Origin: Shewanella psychrophila
GTDB taxonomy: Bacteria; Pseudomonadota; Gammaproteobacteria; Enterobacterales; Shewanellaceae
Reading direction: 5' to 3'
Assembly (NCBI RefSeq): GCF_002005305.1
Contig: NZ_CP014782.1
Span: 5,270,001 to 5,334,000, forward strand
DNA length: 64,000 nt
Within the stretch, counting starts at the first letter, position 1. Every line of letters starts with the position of its first letter. The translations under genes and the position numbers were made by a program. The notes beneath the pieces are model-generated. The model searched no databases. It had not been told where the DNA came from and saw nothing but the letters and a program-made list of their open reading frames with translations. Of the stretch, positions 24,587 to 33,147 are shown piece after piece.

Positions 24587-24765
24587 TCGAATGCTATATA
24601 GTTAGATTAGTGGTCTAACACATTCTCATTCTTATCATAAAAGAATACACCACATAAAATCTACGTGGTGATAGCAAGCTATGTGCTGCACTCTCAATAA
24701 GAACTTAGGTTATTTTAGTGAAGTCTTAAAAATATATCAAGTGTAAAACAAACAATTACTTAGAT

Positions 24766-24796
24766 GACTTTTAGTGGGTTTCTCACTTTTAGTGTG
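24766..24796 (+). promoter_or_regulatory. Paired operator sites upstream of the small operon
   Basis: GACTTTTAGTGGG (24766-24778) and CTCACTTTTAGTGTG (24782-24796) share the core ACTTTTAGTG. The same core recurs three times in front of the S24 repressor gene (26746-26821). The sites lie about 55 bases before the first small gene of the operon, a normal operator position. Confidence 0.65.
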
Positions 24797-24851
24797 CAAT
24801 AAAAAACAAACATGTTAATATTACCCCCATTAGAAGCGAAAGGAAATCAAC

Positions 24852-25025
24852 TTGATAAACACGAATATGCAACACGGATACATGCAGACTTATACAGTAG
24901 CAACCAAAATAGACCTATTAACAGGCGGAGAAAAACCACCACCAAATAATCTTGAGCAGAATATGGATATAAAAAATACTGAAGGCATAATTAAAGACAA
25001 CGCTTCAATAAATGTGAAAGTTTAA
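24852..25025 (+). CDS. Small polar protein, 57 aa, first gene of the operon
   Basis: A TTG start preceded by AAAGGAA gives a 57-residue frame (NTNMQHGYMQTYTVATKIDLLTGGEKPPPNN...) ending 16 bases before the next ATG. An ATG four codons in is an alternative start. There is no membrane segment and no known family. It is supported by the ribosome site, its place after the operator pair and tight spacing to the next gene. Confidence 0.45.
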   Translation: MINTNMQHGYMQTYTVATKIDLLTGGEKPPPNNLEQNMDIKNTEGIIKDNASINVKV

Positions 25026-25041
25026 TGTAAAGAGATTGTTC

Positions 25042-25647
25042 ATGTTGGAATTTATAGGAGAGATTTTTAATAACGAGAGTCAAATCATTCTTAACAACTT
25101 TTTTGTTTTTTTACTAATCATAATTTCAATTAGAACAGTGAAGAACACAAATTTATTACAAGTAGTCGGTATATTACTATTGTCAAGAATAGTAATCAAT
25201 ACATATATAGGGCCGTATCTACTCGATTATTTTAGTGGGAGCTCTTTATCAAACTCAATATTTTTCATAATCTATTTCATTTTAGATCTATTTACGATAA
25301 CACTCATAGTATTCAGATTGAATACCTACATATTCCTATCAGAAGTATATTTAAAAACATACAAAACCATCACTGGAGACAAAAACAAAACAGTAACATT
25401 TATGTACTTTAGAACTATTTTAGAGATAAAAATCATTCTTATCTATACGGCTTACTGCCTTATAAATATACTTATGGCTACTGAGTATCTTGTTAGGTAT
25501 TCCTTCTGGGATAGGGCACTTGTAGTATATTACTCTTACACACCAGTAAAGATTATGATTAATTTTTACGAATTATTCATAATTTTCAAATTTGTCGATT
25601 TAAACACAAGAAAATTAAAACCTAGCCGGATCCATATTTCAGGATGA
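25042..25647 (+). CDS. Polytopic membrane protein of unknown function, about 201 aa
   Basis: Starts MLEFIGEIFNN; an in-frame TTG at 25036 is less likely. Four or five membrane helices are visible: FFVFLLIIISI, VVGILLLSRIVI, SIFFIIYFILDLFTITLIVF, IILIYTAYCLINILM and IMINFYELFIIFKFV. The codon and base use is very AT-rich compared with the conjugation genes, suggesting a separate origin. It sits between two small genes under the shared operators. Immunity, exclusion or stress roles are all possible; no family is recognised. Confidence 0.6.
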   Translation: MLEFIGEIFNNESQIILNNFFVFLLIIISIRTVKNTNLLQVVGILLLSRIVINTYIGPYLLDYFSGSSLSNSIFFIIYFILDLFTITLIVFRLNTYIFLSEVYLKTYKTITGDKNKTVTFMYFRTILEIKIILIYTAYCLINILMATEYLVRYSFWDRALVVYYSYTPVKIMINFYELFIIFKFVDLNTRKLKPSRIHISG

Positions 25648-25678
25648 ACTTTATGGTTAAAAGACAGGCAGTAAAAAC

Positions 25679-26005
25679 ATGAGAAAACCACTAGCTCTCG
25701 AACTATTTGAATTATCAGGAATGTCAAAATCTGAATTCTGCAAAGAAATAAATATCTCCCCTGAGACACTGGCAGCATGGTCTGTCGATGACCACCCCGG
25801 AATAATTAACCTGTGCAAAGCCATGGCTTTAGCCTTAAACAAACACAAATTCATGACAAGAAAGGACCATATTGACAAAAAAATCACACAAGCTAAATCT
25901 ATTTTAATCTGCGTGGGTGAATCAGAAGAGTTAGAGCAGCATCATAAAGTGGCATTAGAATTAACTAAAGACATAATCTCCAACTTAAACACCCTAGATA
26001 ATTAA
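25679..26005 (+). CDS. Small helical protein, possible HTH regulator, 108 aa
   Basis: The N-terminal half (ELFELSGMSKSEFCKEINISPETLAAWSVDDHPGIINLCKAM) resembles a helix-turn-helix of the Cro/CI type, followed by a charged helical tail. It is the last gene of the operon and is convergent with the S24 repressor gene, with about 40 bases between their ends. By analogy with phage switches it could be an antagonist of that repressor, which is inference only. Confidence 0.55.
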   Translation: MRKPLALELFELSGMSKSEFCKEINISPETLAAWSVDDHPGIINLCKAMALALNKHKFMTRKDHIDKKITQAKSILICVGESEELEQHHKVALELTKDIISNLNTLDN

Positions 26006-26044
26006 GGTAAAAGACTTACATAAAGCCCCTCCACCACACGAACC

Positions 26045-26728
26045 TTACCTATTTTTTATCCAACGCCCAACCCAAGCGACCCTACCTAATATTTGAATAT
26101 TATCCAACTCAACTTTACTCAACAACTGATCAGAAGAATGCAACCGATCATTCGCATACAATCTGTACTGACCACCAACTTCTTTTCTAATCCACCGAAA
26201 CCAAATCGAGCCTTCATCAAAAATAGCATAAATGTCGACCCTGTGAAAACTTGAGATTTTAAAATCTAATAAAACCGTATCGTTCATACAAAGCTCTGGT
26301 GCCATAGAATCATCTACAACACTCAAAAAAGTAAAGTTCTGAACTCCATGATTGTCTAACAAACTTGAATGTATAGAAATTAACTCACTTGACTGCTCAA
26401 CTACACTACCAGATTTAGTATGGATCGTCTCACCACTTAAAAACCCAGTGTTATTTATCCCATCATTTTCTACATCAGACTCTCCCAATAAATATGATGT
26501 AGTTACACAAAGCCCCTTCGCTATACCGCAAATCCCCTGCTCACCATAAAGACGTGGAGACCTCTCCCCTTTCTCCCACATCCCCCACGCATTTGGCTTA
26601 GCACCAATTAGATTTGCAGCTTCCGATTGAGTCAACCCTTTTGAATGACGCGCTTTCTTTATTCTCTCACCTATTAACTTCTTATGACGCTCATCAATTA
26701 AAAACCCCATATTATTTTGCCTATCCAT
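26045..26728 (-). CDS. HTH-XRE repressor with LexA/CI-like S24 peptidase domain
   Basis: 227 residues. Residues 15-75 are an XRE helix-turn-helix (GERIKKARHSKGLTQSEAANLIGAKPNAWGMWEKGERSPRL). The C-terminal half is an S24 self-cleavage domain: VVDDSMAPELCMNDTVLLD carries the catalytic Ser, FRWIRKE the probable Lys, and an SGET-type site (FLSGETIHTKSG) lies in the hinge. Such proteins are inactivated by RecA during DNA damage. Five matching sites in front of this gene and of the divergent-side operon at 24.8 kb point to autoregulation and control of that operon. Confidence 0.85.
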   Translation of the reverse strand: MDRQNNMGFLIDERHKKLIGERIKKARHSKGLTQSEAANLIGAKPNAWGMWEKGERSPRLYGEQGICGIAKGLCVTTSYLLGESDVENDGINNTGFLSGETIHTKSGSVVEQSSELISIHSSLLDNHGVQNFTFLSVVDDSMAPELCMNDTVLLDFKISSFHRVDIYAIFDEGSIWFRWIRKEVGGQYRLYANDRLHSSDQLLSKVELDNIQILGRVAWVGRWIKNR

Positions 26729-26745
26729 TTTTACTATTCAAATAA

Positions 26746-26821
26746 CTCACTTTTAGCGTGACCAAGCACACTTACAGTGGTATATTCTGCATTGTACTGA
26801 TGCAAGCACACTATAAGTGTG
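26746..26821. promoter_or_regulatory. Three operator sites in front of the S24 repressor gene
   Basis: CTCACTTTTAGCGTG (26746-26760), GCACACTTACAGTGG (26766-26780) and CACACTATAAGTGTG (26807-26821) share the pattern CACWYTWNAGTG. The last is an almost perfect 15-bp palindrome. Their position just upstream of the minus-strand repressor gene fits autorepression, and possibly control of rightward transcription toward the transfer genes. Confidence 0.65.
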
Positions 26822-26917
26822 GCACGCGTCAGCGTGGTCAAGTTATGATACCACTAGGAGGGGAAAATTTCTTTCTATCCAAAACTGTATAGATAACAAC
26901 TAGGCGCTGGCCGCCGA

Positions 26918-26975
26918 CGCTCTTTACCAGAATAGAACCTGTGATCTTGCTGTGCAGTAAATAACAGCAGGAAAC
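26918..26975 (+). ncRNA. Conserved structured motif, copy 1 (candidate RNA element)
   Basis: CGCTCTTTACCAGA, then about ten variable bases, then CTTGCTGTGCAGTAAATAACA. The same arrangement is found at 48332-48383. Copy 1 can pair TGCTGT with ACAGCA. It precedes the gene at 27098 and the transfer region. Its function is unknown. Confidence 0.35.
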
Positions 26976-27097
26976 CTATACCTAACTGTGGATGCAACTA
27001 ATGCAGCTCTGCGGTTAGACATAGTACGAATTGCTTTAAATGATGAGCACACTTGTTTGGTGCTCATTTTTAAACCAATTCTTGCAGGAGTTTAACT

Positions 27098-27373
27098 ATG
27101 GTAAATCCCAAAGTTCGCCAGGGAGAGCAAAACGTTCCCGTGCTCTATAAACGCGGGGATGGCTACTATTCAAACACACGTCTACTTTCTCAACCAGCAC
27201 ACTCAACACCTAAACCTACCAACATCTGTGATCTTAATCCTCGCTCACTCGCCCGAGTGGTTTGGGTTTGCAGTGATATTCACATGCCTATTATTCGACA
27301 AGGAAAAATAACAAGAGAGGAGGACGTTCGACGCCCTTCCTCCTACCAAGAGGAACACTCTATGCACACATGA
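27098..27373 (+). CDS. Hypothetical protein at the head of the transfer region, 91 aa
   Basis: An ATG with a good ribosome site (GCAGGAG, seven bases upstream) opens a 91-codon frame. The product is basic, Pro/Ser/Arg-rich and soluble (VRQGEQNVPVLYKRGDGYYSNTRLLSQPAHS), with no known domain. It could be a real small leader protein of the operon or a chance frame; the ribosome site is the main support. Between it and trbB lies a 10/11-bp hairpin at 27389-27423 (GTTACACCACT/AGTGTGTAAC). Confidence 0.4.
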   Translation: MVNPKVRQGEQNVPVLYKRGDGYYSNTRLLSQPAHSTPKPTNICDLNPRSLARVVWVCSDIHMPIIRQGKITREEDVRRPSSYQEEHSMHT

Positions 27374-27571
27374 CTCCCAAGCGGGCGGGTTACACCACTC
27401 TGACAGGCAAAGTAGTGTGTAACGGAAACCAAAACCCATCTCCGGCACACATCTGTATAGGACAGTGGATGTTGCGCTTGTATCCTGAGCTAACTCACTG
27501 CATAGAGAACCATTAGCGGCGGTTGCGCCTTGTCTTATCGCTACTGGTTTTCGCAATAAAGGGACTTATTG

Positions 27572-27670
27572 ATGCTGACCCTCACACATATCCTATCGTT
27601 AGCCCTCGCGCAGTTCATCGTACTGTTACTGCTATTTATTCACTCAACGTCGAGAACACAAGATGATTGA
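27572..27670 (+). CDS. Hydrophobic 32-aa peptide overlapping trbB
   Basis: ATG with AAAGGGA upstream; the frame LTLTHILSLALAQFIVLLLLFIHSTSRTQDD is one membrane helix and ends in a TGA that overlaps the trbB start by 8 bases. trbB itself has a weak ribosome site, so this small frame may serve translational coupling. The peptide may have no function of its own. Confidence 0.45.
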   Translation: MLTLTHILSLALAQFIVLLLLFIHSTSRTQDD

Positions 27671-28589
27671 CTCACGCATATCAAGTCTCATCGCTCATAT
27701 TGGCCCCGCTATTATGAGTAAACTCGATGACCCTAACGTCATGGAGATACTGCTCAACCCGGACGGCAATTTATGGGTAGAGGAATTTGGCCAACCCATG
27801 ACACTATTTGGCACTCTGTCATCAGTAAAATCGAACTTGGTACTCAAGTCGATTGCAGGGTTTCACGACACTGTAGTGAATGCAGACCATCCTATACTCG
27901 AATGTGAACTCCCAATAGATGGCAGTCGATTTGAGGGCATTATCCCACCGGTGACTGCCGCACCTACATTTACCATCCGTAAAAAAGCCGTCAAGGTTTT
28001 CACCCTGCATGAGTATATAGGCAGCGGAACACTGACACAGGCTCAATATGAGTGCCTGATAAAAGCCATTGCTTCACATAAAAACATTTTGATTGTGGGC
28101 GGCACCGGCTCTGGTAAAACCACCTTCGCTAACGCCCTGATTGACGCCATGGTCAAACATGATGAAAACGACCGCATCATCATTATTGAAGATACTAATG
28201 AAATTCAGTGCAGTGCGCCAAATTTCGTCGCGCTGCGAGCCAACACGAATACCACGATGAACCAGTTGCTTCGTGCAACGCTCCGATTACGACCAGACCG
28301 TATTTTGATTGGTGAAGTTCGAGGTGGTGAAGCGTTAGCATTACTTAAGGCATGGAACACTGGCCACCCTGGTGGCATAGCGACGATTCACGCTGACAGT
28401 GCCGTCATGGGATTATCTCGCCTGGAGGACTGTATCAGCGAAGCGACTGCCACCATCAACAAAACCCTCATCGCCAATGCCATCAACGTGATTGTCTTCA
28501 TCAAAAAGACCCGTGAAGGGCGCCGCATAGAAGAAATCATTGAAGTCACAGGCTTTGAAGCAGGGCAGTACCATACCCAATCAGCCTAA
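27663..28589 (+). CDS. trbB: P-type conjugal transfer ATPase TrbB (VirB11-like)
   Basis: 308 residues. A VirB11-family secretion ATPase that powers mating-pair formation at the inner membrane as a hexamer. Walker A is GGTGSGKTT at residues 146-154; the Asp box is IIIIEDTNEIQC, Walker B RILIGEVRGGEAL and the His box GGIATIHAD. The N-terminal part (MEILLNPDGNLWVE, FEGIIPPVTAAPTFTIRK) also matches TrbB. Full length. It heads a trb gene run interrupted by two extra genes before trbC. Confidence 0.92.
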   Translation: MIDSRISSLIAHIGPAIMSKLDDPNVMEILLNPDGNLWVEEFGQPMTLFGTLSSVKSNLVLKSIAGFHDTVVNADHPILECELPIDGSRFEGIIPPVTAAPTFTIRKKAVKVFTLHEYIGSGTLTQAQYECLIKAIASHKNILIVGGTGSGKTTFANALIDAMVKHDENDRIIIIEDTNEIQCSAPNFVALRANTNTTMNQLLRATLRLRPDRILIGEVRGGEALALLKAWNTGHPGGIATIHADSAVMGLSRLEDCISEATATINKTLIANAINVIVFIKKTREGRRIEEIIEVTGFEAGQYHTQSA

Positions 28590-28618
28590 TACACAAGTAA
28601 GGAAATAGGAAACTGACT

Positions 28619-28861
28619 ATGCTTATGAATATTTTAAGTGTTTTTCATATAGTTTTTTTTGCAGGCTTACTCAGTGAGGCGTGGAACGGAAAGCAAAAAC
28701 TTTTCGCGAGAGTTGCAATCGTACCGTGGCTTGGAGCATGTGTGCTGGCTCTATTTGAACTAGATATCGTTGTATTGAAGATTTCATTGTATTTCATTAG
28801 CCTAGGTCTTGGGCTTTGGATGTACGGTATCAAACTTAAATATGTAATATCAAAGGAATAG
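28619..28861 (+). CDS. Small membrane protein inserted between trbB and trbC, 80 aa
   Basis: Three hydrophobic segments (SVFHIVFFAGLLSEAW, VAIVPWLGACVLALFELDI, ISLYFISLGLGLWMY) and little else. It starts 30 bases after trbB, and the next gene follows 10 bases later. Not part of the usual trb order, and more AT-rich than its neighbours. Entry or surface exclusion, or a cargo pair, are possible roles; no family is recognised. Confidence 0.55.
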   Translation: MLMNILSVFHIVFFAGLLSEAWNGKQKLFARVAIVPWLGACVLALFELDIVVLKISLYFISLGLGLWMYGIKLKYVISKE

Positions 28862-28870
28862 GACCCATTT

Positions 28871-29260
28871 ATGGAAATCAAAAAAGGATATTTCAAACAG
28901 ATAATGCTTTATATGGTATCTATGAGACTCTTAATGGGGCTCTTTGAATTTACAGCCTTCACCTTGGCCATATTAACTTTTGTTCCTTTTTTTGCTGACG
29001 TTAATATATTGATAGCCAGCGCTCTTTTCACTTCAGCGCGCACTATGGAAGACCTCGGGGTTACACCAAATGGCATGGGAGTTACGTCATTGACAGCGTA
29101 TCACCTTCTTCTAAAAAAGGACTTTCCATTACCTGTACCTATTTTTGGACTGACATATTTTTACTTTCTCCACTTGTCATTATATTTAACACTTCTCGCC
29201 TACATGTCTAAAATATTGTTTACTCGTGTCATTATTATGGTAAACCAAGAAAAACATTAA
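28871..29260 (+). CDS. Membrane protein inserted between trbB and trbC, 129 aa
   Basis: About three membrane helices (LMGLFEFTAFTLAILTFVPFFA, VPIFGLTYFYFLHLSLYLTLLAYM) and a central loop with SARTMEDLGVTPNGMGVTSLTAYHLLL. It forms a pair with the 80-aa gene just upstream. A hairpin CCCTTTAA/TTAAAGGG with a T-run at about 29371-29412 separates the pair from trbC, so the insertion may carry its own terminator. Confidence 0.55.
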   Translation: MEIKKGYFKQIMLYMVSMRLLMGLFEFTAFTLAILTFVPFFADVNILIASALFTSARTMEDLGVTPNGMGVTSLTAYHLLLKKDFPLPVPIFGLTYFYFLHLSLYLTLLAYMSKILFTRVIIMVNQEKH

Positions 29261-29442
29261 ATCCTAGCTACACCAAGGCTTTCAAGAGAAAGATCCTAGC
29301 TTGATATTGTGTCCGTACCATCTATTTTCGTTTTTCTCATAGCACCATCACAAGCCAGTGTCTGGCTTGACCCTTTAATTCCATTAAAGGGCGATAGGTT
29401 GCACCTTTTTTTTACCCAACTGTTAACCACAAGGAAAACACC

Positions 29443-29838
29443 ATGCTTAATCACTCACCCCCTCCCTATCGTTCACTGTCGATAACTCGACCCACTTTAC
29501 GGCTTTTCCAACTACTCACAGAGCACCCTCTGGCACTACTGGGCGTGTTATTACTGCTGTCGTTACTGATGCCTGAGCTGGCCCACGCTTCAAGTAGCAG
29601 TAGCGGTGTTCCTTGGGAGGACCCATTAAGTAAATTCGTCGCCTCAATTACGGGGCCAGTGGCCTTTGGTATTTCCGTGTTAGCCATTGTAGCCGCAGGG
29701 GTAACCTTAATCTTTGGCGGAGAAATATCAGGCTTTATTAAAACTGTGATTTACATTGCACTAGTCGTGGCGTTGATTGTAGGTGCGACCAACGTGCTCA
29801 GCAGCTTATTTGGTGTGTCATCAACCTTAGTTCGATAG
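29443..29838 (+). CDS. trbC: Conjugal pilin precursor TrbC (VirB2-like)
   Basis: 131 residues with a long basic N-terminus, a first hydrophobic stretch ending in LAHA (signal peptide cleavage) and two further helices (PVAFGISVLAIVAAGVTLIFGGEISGFIKTVIYIALVVALIVGATNVL) separated by the GGE turn typical of TrbC pilins, which are cyclised in the RP4 type. Located before trbD and trbE as in P-type systems. Confidence 0.88.
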   Translation: MLNHSPPPYRSLSITRPTLRLFQLLTEHPLALLGVLLLLSLLMPELAHASSSSSGVPWEDPLSKFVASITGPVAFGISVLAIVAAGVTLIFGGEISGFIKTVIYIALVVALIVGATNVLSSLFGVSSTLVR

Positions 29839-29846
29839 GAGGACAA

Positions 29847-30137
29847 ATGAGCCAATTACGCCGCTCTCCTGTATTTAAATTTAATCGTGCCAATCTGGTG
29901 CTTGGGGCAGAGCGGGAATTGGCTTACCTGCTTGGCTTACTCACGTTAATGCTCATCGTCATACTGCAGAACATGTTTACGTTCGTGTTAGGCGTAGTGC
30001 TTTGGGTGGGGCTGATGCCGCTCCTGCGCATGATGGGGGACGCCGACCCGCAAATGTCGAAAACCTTTACCCGCTATACGCGATATCAAAAATACTATCC
30101 AGCCCACAGCCCTAAAAACTATTCACGTAAACAATAA
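29847..30137 (+). CDS. trbD: Conjugal transfer protein TrbD (VirB3-like)
   Basis: 96 residues, a small two-helix inner-membrane protein. It starts 8 bases after trbC and contains PVFKFNRANLVLGAERELAYLLGLL followed by TLMLIVILQNMFTFVLGVVLW, as in VirB3/TrbD. It works with TrbE in pilus assembly. Confidence 0.85.
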   Translation: MSQLRRSPVFKFNRANLVLGAERELAYLLGLLTLMLIVILQNMFTFVLGVVLWVGLMPLLRMMGDADPQMSKTFTRYTRYQKYYPAHSPKNYSRKQ

Positions 30138-30156
30138 ACGTAAGAGGAGGTCAACC

Positions 30157-30351
30157 ATGCTTGAACCCTGTCGTAGTCACGCCACAAATAACTCACCAGC
30201 ACTGAAACAGCATAATGAGGAGACAGTAATGCGAAGCCCTAATCCTTTTATGCCGAACTTAGGTAATACACTGACCCTTGCGTCCATAGGTCGTGGCAAA
30301 TCAACCCTAATAGCGAGCTTGCTCATTAATAAGGAGGTCAACCATGTTTAA
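30157..30351 (+). CDS. 64-aa P-loop mini-protein overlapping trbE start
   Basis: The same ribosome site and start context (AGGAGGTCAACCATG) occurs here and at trbE, so the gene is well placed for translation; its stop overlaps the trbE start by 8 bases. The second half NLGNTLTLASIGRGKSTLIASLL resembles the region around Walker A of TrbE (DLGHSLIFGPTGSGKSTLLAML). It may be a small duplication of that segment or a chance remnant; an internal ATG (MRSPNPFMPN) also has a ribosome site. Confidence 0.45.
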   Translation: MLEPCRSHATNNSPALKQHNEETVMRSPNPFMPNLGNTLTLASIGRGKSTLIASLLINKEVNHV

Positions 30352-32806
30352 ACTCGCCCCTTATCGTAAACACATCAAAGGCATGCCTGATTTACTCAAC
30401 TACGGCGCACTGGTTGATGATGGTGTGATGGTCAATAAAGATGGCTCGCTCATGGCGGGCTTTGTATTTCGTGGCGTGGATATCTCCAGCTCCACGGTTG
30501 ATGACCGCAACAGATTAACCTCACGCATTAGTGATTTACTTTGTTCGTTTGGGACTGGCTGGATGGTGCATGTAGAAGCCGCCCGTAAAGCGTCTCCTGA
30601 ATACCTTAATGGGGAACCATCCACTTTTACTCACCCAGTATTTGCCATGATTGATGAGGAGCGGAAACAATATTTTAGCGAGGTGGCTGAACGCTACGAG
30701 AGTGACTACTTTATGTTTGTCACCTACATGCCCCCAAGCAAAGGCAAAGCCAAAATCAAACAATGGATGTTTGAAACTGCCCATCAGCCTCAATCCCTGT
30801 TTTCCGGTCATTTAGCTCACTTTAATAAAAAATTACGTGATGTTGAGAGCCGGCTTAAATCCTATATCTCGATTAGGCCACTGCGCGCGTACTCAGCCAC
30901 AGAAGACGACGGGCAAGGTGATACTCACAAGGTCTATTACTGCGAGTTACTGCAAAAACTCAATTATTTTATCAGCGGTAAAGACCACCCGATACGCTTA
31001 CCGTTTTGCCCCATGGGCGTTGATGCCATCATTGGCGGCCATGAACTCTGGACTGGCATTACCCCTAACATCAACGGCAAACACATTGCCGTGGTCAGTA
31101 TTGATGACTTTCCCGACAACAGTAGTCCGAACATTCTAAACCACCTGGATAAACTGGGCTTATCTTACCGCTGGTCTACTCGGTATAGTTTTTTCGACTT
31201 ATTTGATGCAGAAAAAGCCCTGGAGGGAGAGCGCAAAAAGTGGAAACAACGCATCGTCTCATTTAAAGACCAGCTCATGAAGAATCCCGCCCCTCAAATC
31301 AATGAGGATGCGGCGCAGATGGTGTCTCAATACGAACAAGCCCTCAATGCAGCCAGAAGTGGCAGGCTCAAATACGGTCATTACACCTCAAGCGTGATAT
31401 TGATGGATGAAAACCCACATCAGTTAAGTAATGGCATGGAGCAAGTTGTTAAGCGCATTGAACACCTGGGGTTTAAATGCCGGGTAGAAACCGTCAATAC
31501 GGTTGAAGCGTTTTTAGGCGCTTTGCCCGGAGACAGCATTCACAACATCAGGCGTCCCCTGGTGAGCACCGTCAACCTCGCCGATATGCTGCCCATGTCG
31601 TCAATTTGGTCCGGCAGTAAAACGAACCCTTGCCCTTATTACCCTAAGAATTCACCCGCGTTGATGCAATGCAGCGCCGAAGGAGAAGCACCATTCAGGC
31701 TCAATTTACATGTGGGGGATTTGGGCCACTCTCTCATTTTTGGCCCCACTGGGAGCGGTAAATCAACACTGCTTGCCATGTTAGCGGCACAAGCTAATCG
31801 TTACGCCTCAAACATGGTTATTTTTGACAAAAAGCGCAGTGCTTACGCCATCAGCCAATGCGGGGGAACCCATTATGATATTGGGGTAGATGCAGAGGTC
31901 ACGTTCGCCCCGCTGTCACAACTGAGAGAAGATTTCGCCTGGTGCGTGAATTACGTGATCCAATTGCTGGAGCTACAAGGACTAGCCGTTACCGCCAAAC
32001 AGCGAAACGACATTGAACAAGGACTTAAGGAACTTTCACTATCATCGCTTGAACACATCACACTTGGTGAGTTTGTCAATATTGCCAACGATAGTGACAT
32101 CATTGAAGCACTCACCTACTACACCAGTGGTATTGGAGGAGATCTACTCAACTCTCCCTCGGACAGTTTCACCGCAGGTGGCTTGCAGGTTTTCGAAATT
32201 GAAGAGCTTGAGCGCATGGGAGATAAGGCCATGCTGCCCGTGTTGCTCTACATTTTCAGGCGTATCGAGCGCTCACTTGATGGAAGCCCTTCATTCATCT
32301 TTATTGATGAAGCCTGGATAGCACTCGGCCACCCTGTCTTTAGAGAGAAAATCCGAGAATGGCTTAAGGTGTTACGTGACGCCAACTGTGTTGTCGCGCT
32401 GTTTACTCAAAACCTCAGTGAAGCGGTGAATTCAGGCATGTTAGATGTGCTTGTTGAATCGTGCCCGACCAAGATATTTCTCCCCAATAAAAATGCACCG
32501 CAATTTAGCGAGATGTACCAAAAGTTTGGCTTAAATCACCGACAAATCAACATAATCAAAGAAGCCGAACCCAAACTTGAGTATTACATCACCTCTCCAG
32601 ACGGTAACCGCCTGTTCAACCTGAACCTGGGGGAGCTCGCCTTAAGTTTTGTCGGCGCCAGCGGTAAAAAGAATGTGGCAGCGATCAAGCAACACGTAAA
32701 GACTCATGGCGGCAACTGGTATCAACACTGGCTGGTGACTCGTGGCGTCATTGATGAACAGACCCGTTTAAGTATCGTAACCGATCAATATAGGACGTCT
32801 TCCTAA
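30344..32806 (+). CDS. trbE: Conjugal transfer ATPase TrbE (VirB4-like), C-terminus replaced by IS66
   Basis: 811 native residues plus 9 from IS66. Walker A IFGPTGSGKST lies near residue 465, Walker B FIFIDEAWIAL follows at about residue 650, with VVALFTQNLSEAV downstream. This ATPase energises pilus assembly. IS66 copy 2 enters at 32777 and replaces the last residues; VirB4 proteins of this type are 820-860 residues, so only a short tail is lost and some activity is possible. None of trbF, G, H, I, J or L follows, so the cluster is incomplete. Confidence 0.88.
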   Translation: MFKLAPYRKHIKGMPDLLNYGALVDDGVMVNKDGSLMAGFVFRGVDISSSTVDDRNRLTSRISDLLCSFGTGWMVHVEAARKASPEYLNGEPSTFTHPVFAMIDEERKQYFSEVAERYESDYFMFVTYMPPSKGKAKIKQWMFETAHQPQSLFSGHLAHFNKKLRDVESRLKSYISIRPLRAYSATEDDGQGDTHKVYYCELLQKLNYFISGKDHPIRLPFCPMGVDAIIGGHELWTGITPNINGKHIAVVSIDDFPDNSSPNILNHLDKLGLSYRWSTRYSFFDLFDAEKALEGERKKWKQRIVSFKDQLMKNPAPQINEDAAQMVSQYEQALNAARSGRLKYGHYTSSVILMDENPHQLSNGMEQVVKRIEHLGFKCRVETVNTVEAFLGALPGDSIHNIRRPLVSTVNLADMLPMSSIWSGSKTNPCPYYPKNSPALMQCSAEGEAPFRLNLHVGDLGHSLIFGPTGSGKSTLLAMLAAQANRYASNMVIFDKKRSAYAISQCGGTHYDIGVDAEVTFAPLSQLREDFAWCVNYVIQLLELQGLAVTAKQRNDIEQGLKELSLSSLEHITLGEFVNIANDSDIIEALTYYTSGIGGDLLNSPSDSFTAGGLQVFEIEELERMGDKAMLPVLLYIFRRIERSLDGSPSFIFIDEAWIALGHPVFREKIREWLKVLRDANCVVALFTQNLSEAVNSGMLDVLVESCPTKIFLPNKNAPQFSEMYQKFGLNHRQINIIKEAEPKLEYYITSPDGNRLFNLNLGELALSFVGASGKKNVAAIKQHVKTHGGNWYQHWLVTRGVIDEQTRLSIVTDQYRTSS

Positions 32807-32856
32807 GATCATTTGATGTGGCTACTCTCAGGGTAAACCTAATACTGAGAATGCTC

Positions 32857-33147
32857 ATGGCTAAACCTCATCTCACCGACGCTCAAAAATCTACCCTCCT
32901 GGACAAGTGGTGCACAACGCCTTTATCTATGCAGGACTTCTGTCATCAGGAGAACATTTCAACTTCTTCTTTCAATCGTTGGCGCCAGCAGTTAACGGTT
33001 CCTCCAGAAATCCAGGCTACCGAAGCCGACTGGATAGCGCTTGAGCCCGCTAAGCAAGATAAGCTTCCCGTGTTACCTGACCCAAAACCAAACTGGAACA
33101 TTGAGCTTGTGCTCCCTGGTGATGTCATTTTACGACTACGATACTGA
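32857..33147 (+). CDS. tnpA: IS66 TnpA accessory protein (copy 2)
   Basis: Predicted product identical to the copy at 2432-2722, with the same helix-turn-helix and the same overlap with tnpB. Identity of the two copies shows recent duplication. Confidence 0.8.
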   Translation: MAKPHLTDAQKSTLLDKWCTTPLSMQDFCHQENISTSSFNRWRQQLTVPPEIQATEADWIALEPAKQDKLPVLPDPKPNWNIELVLPGDVILRLRY

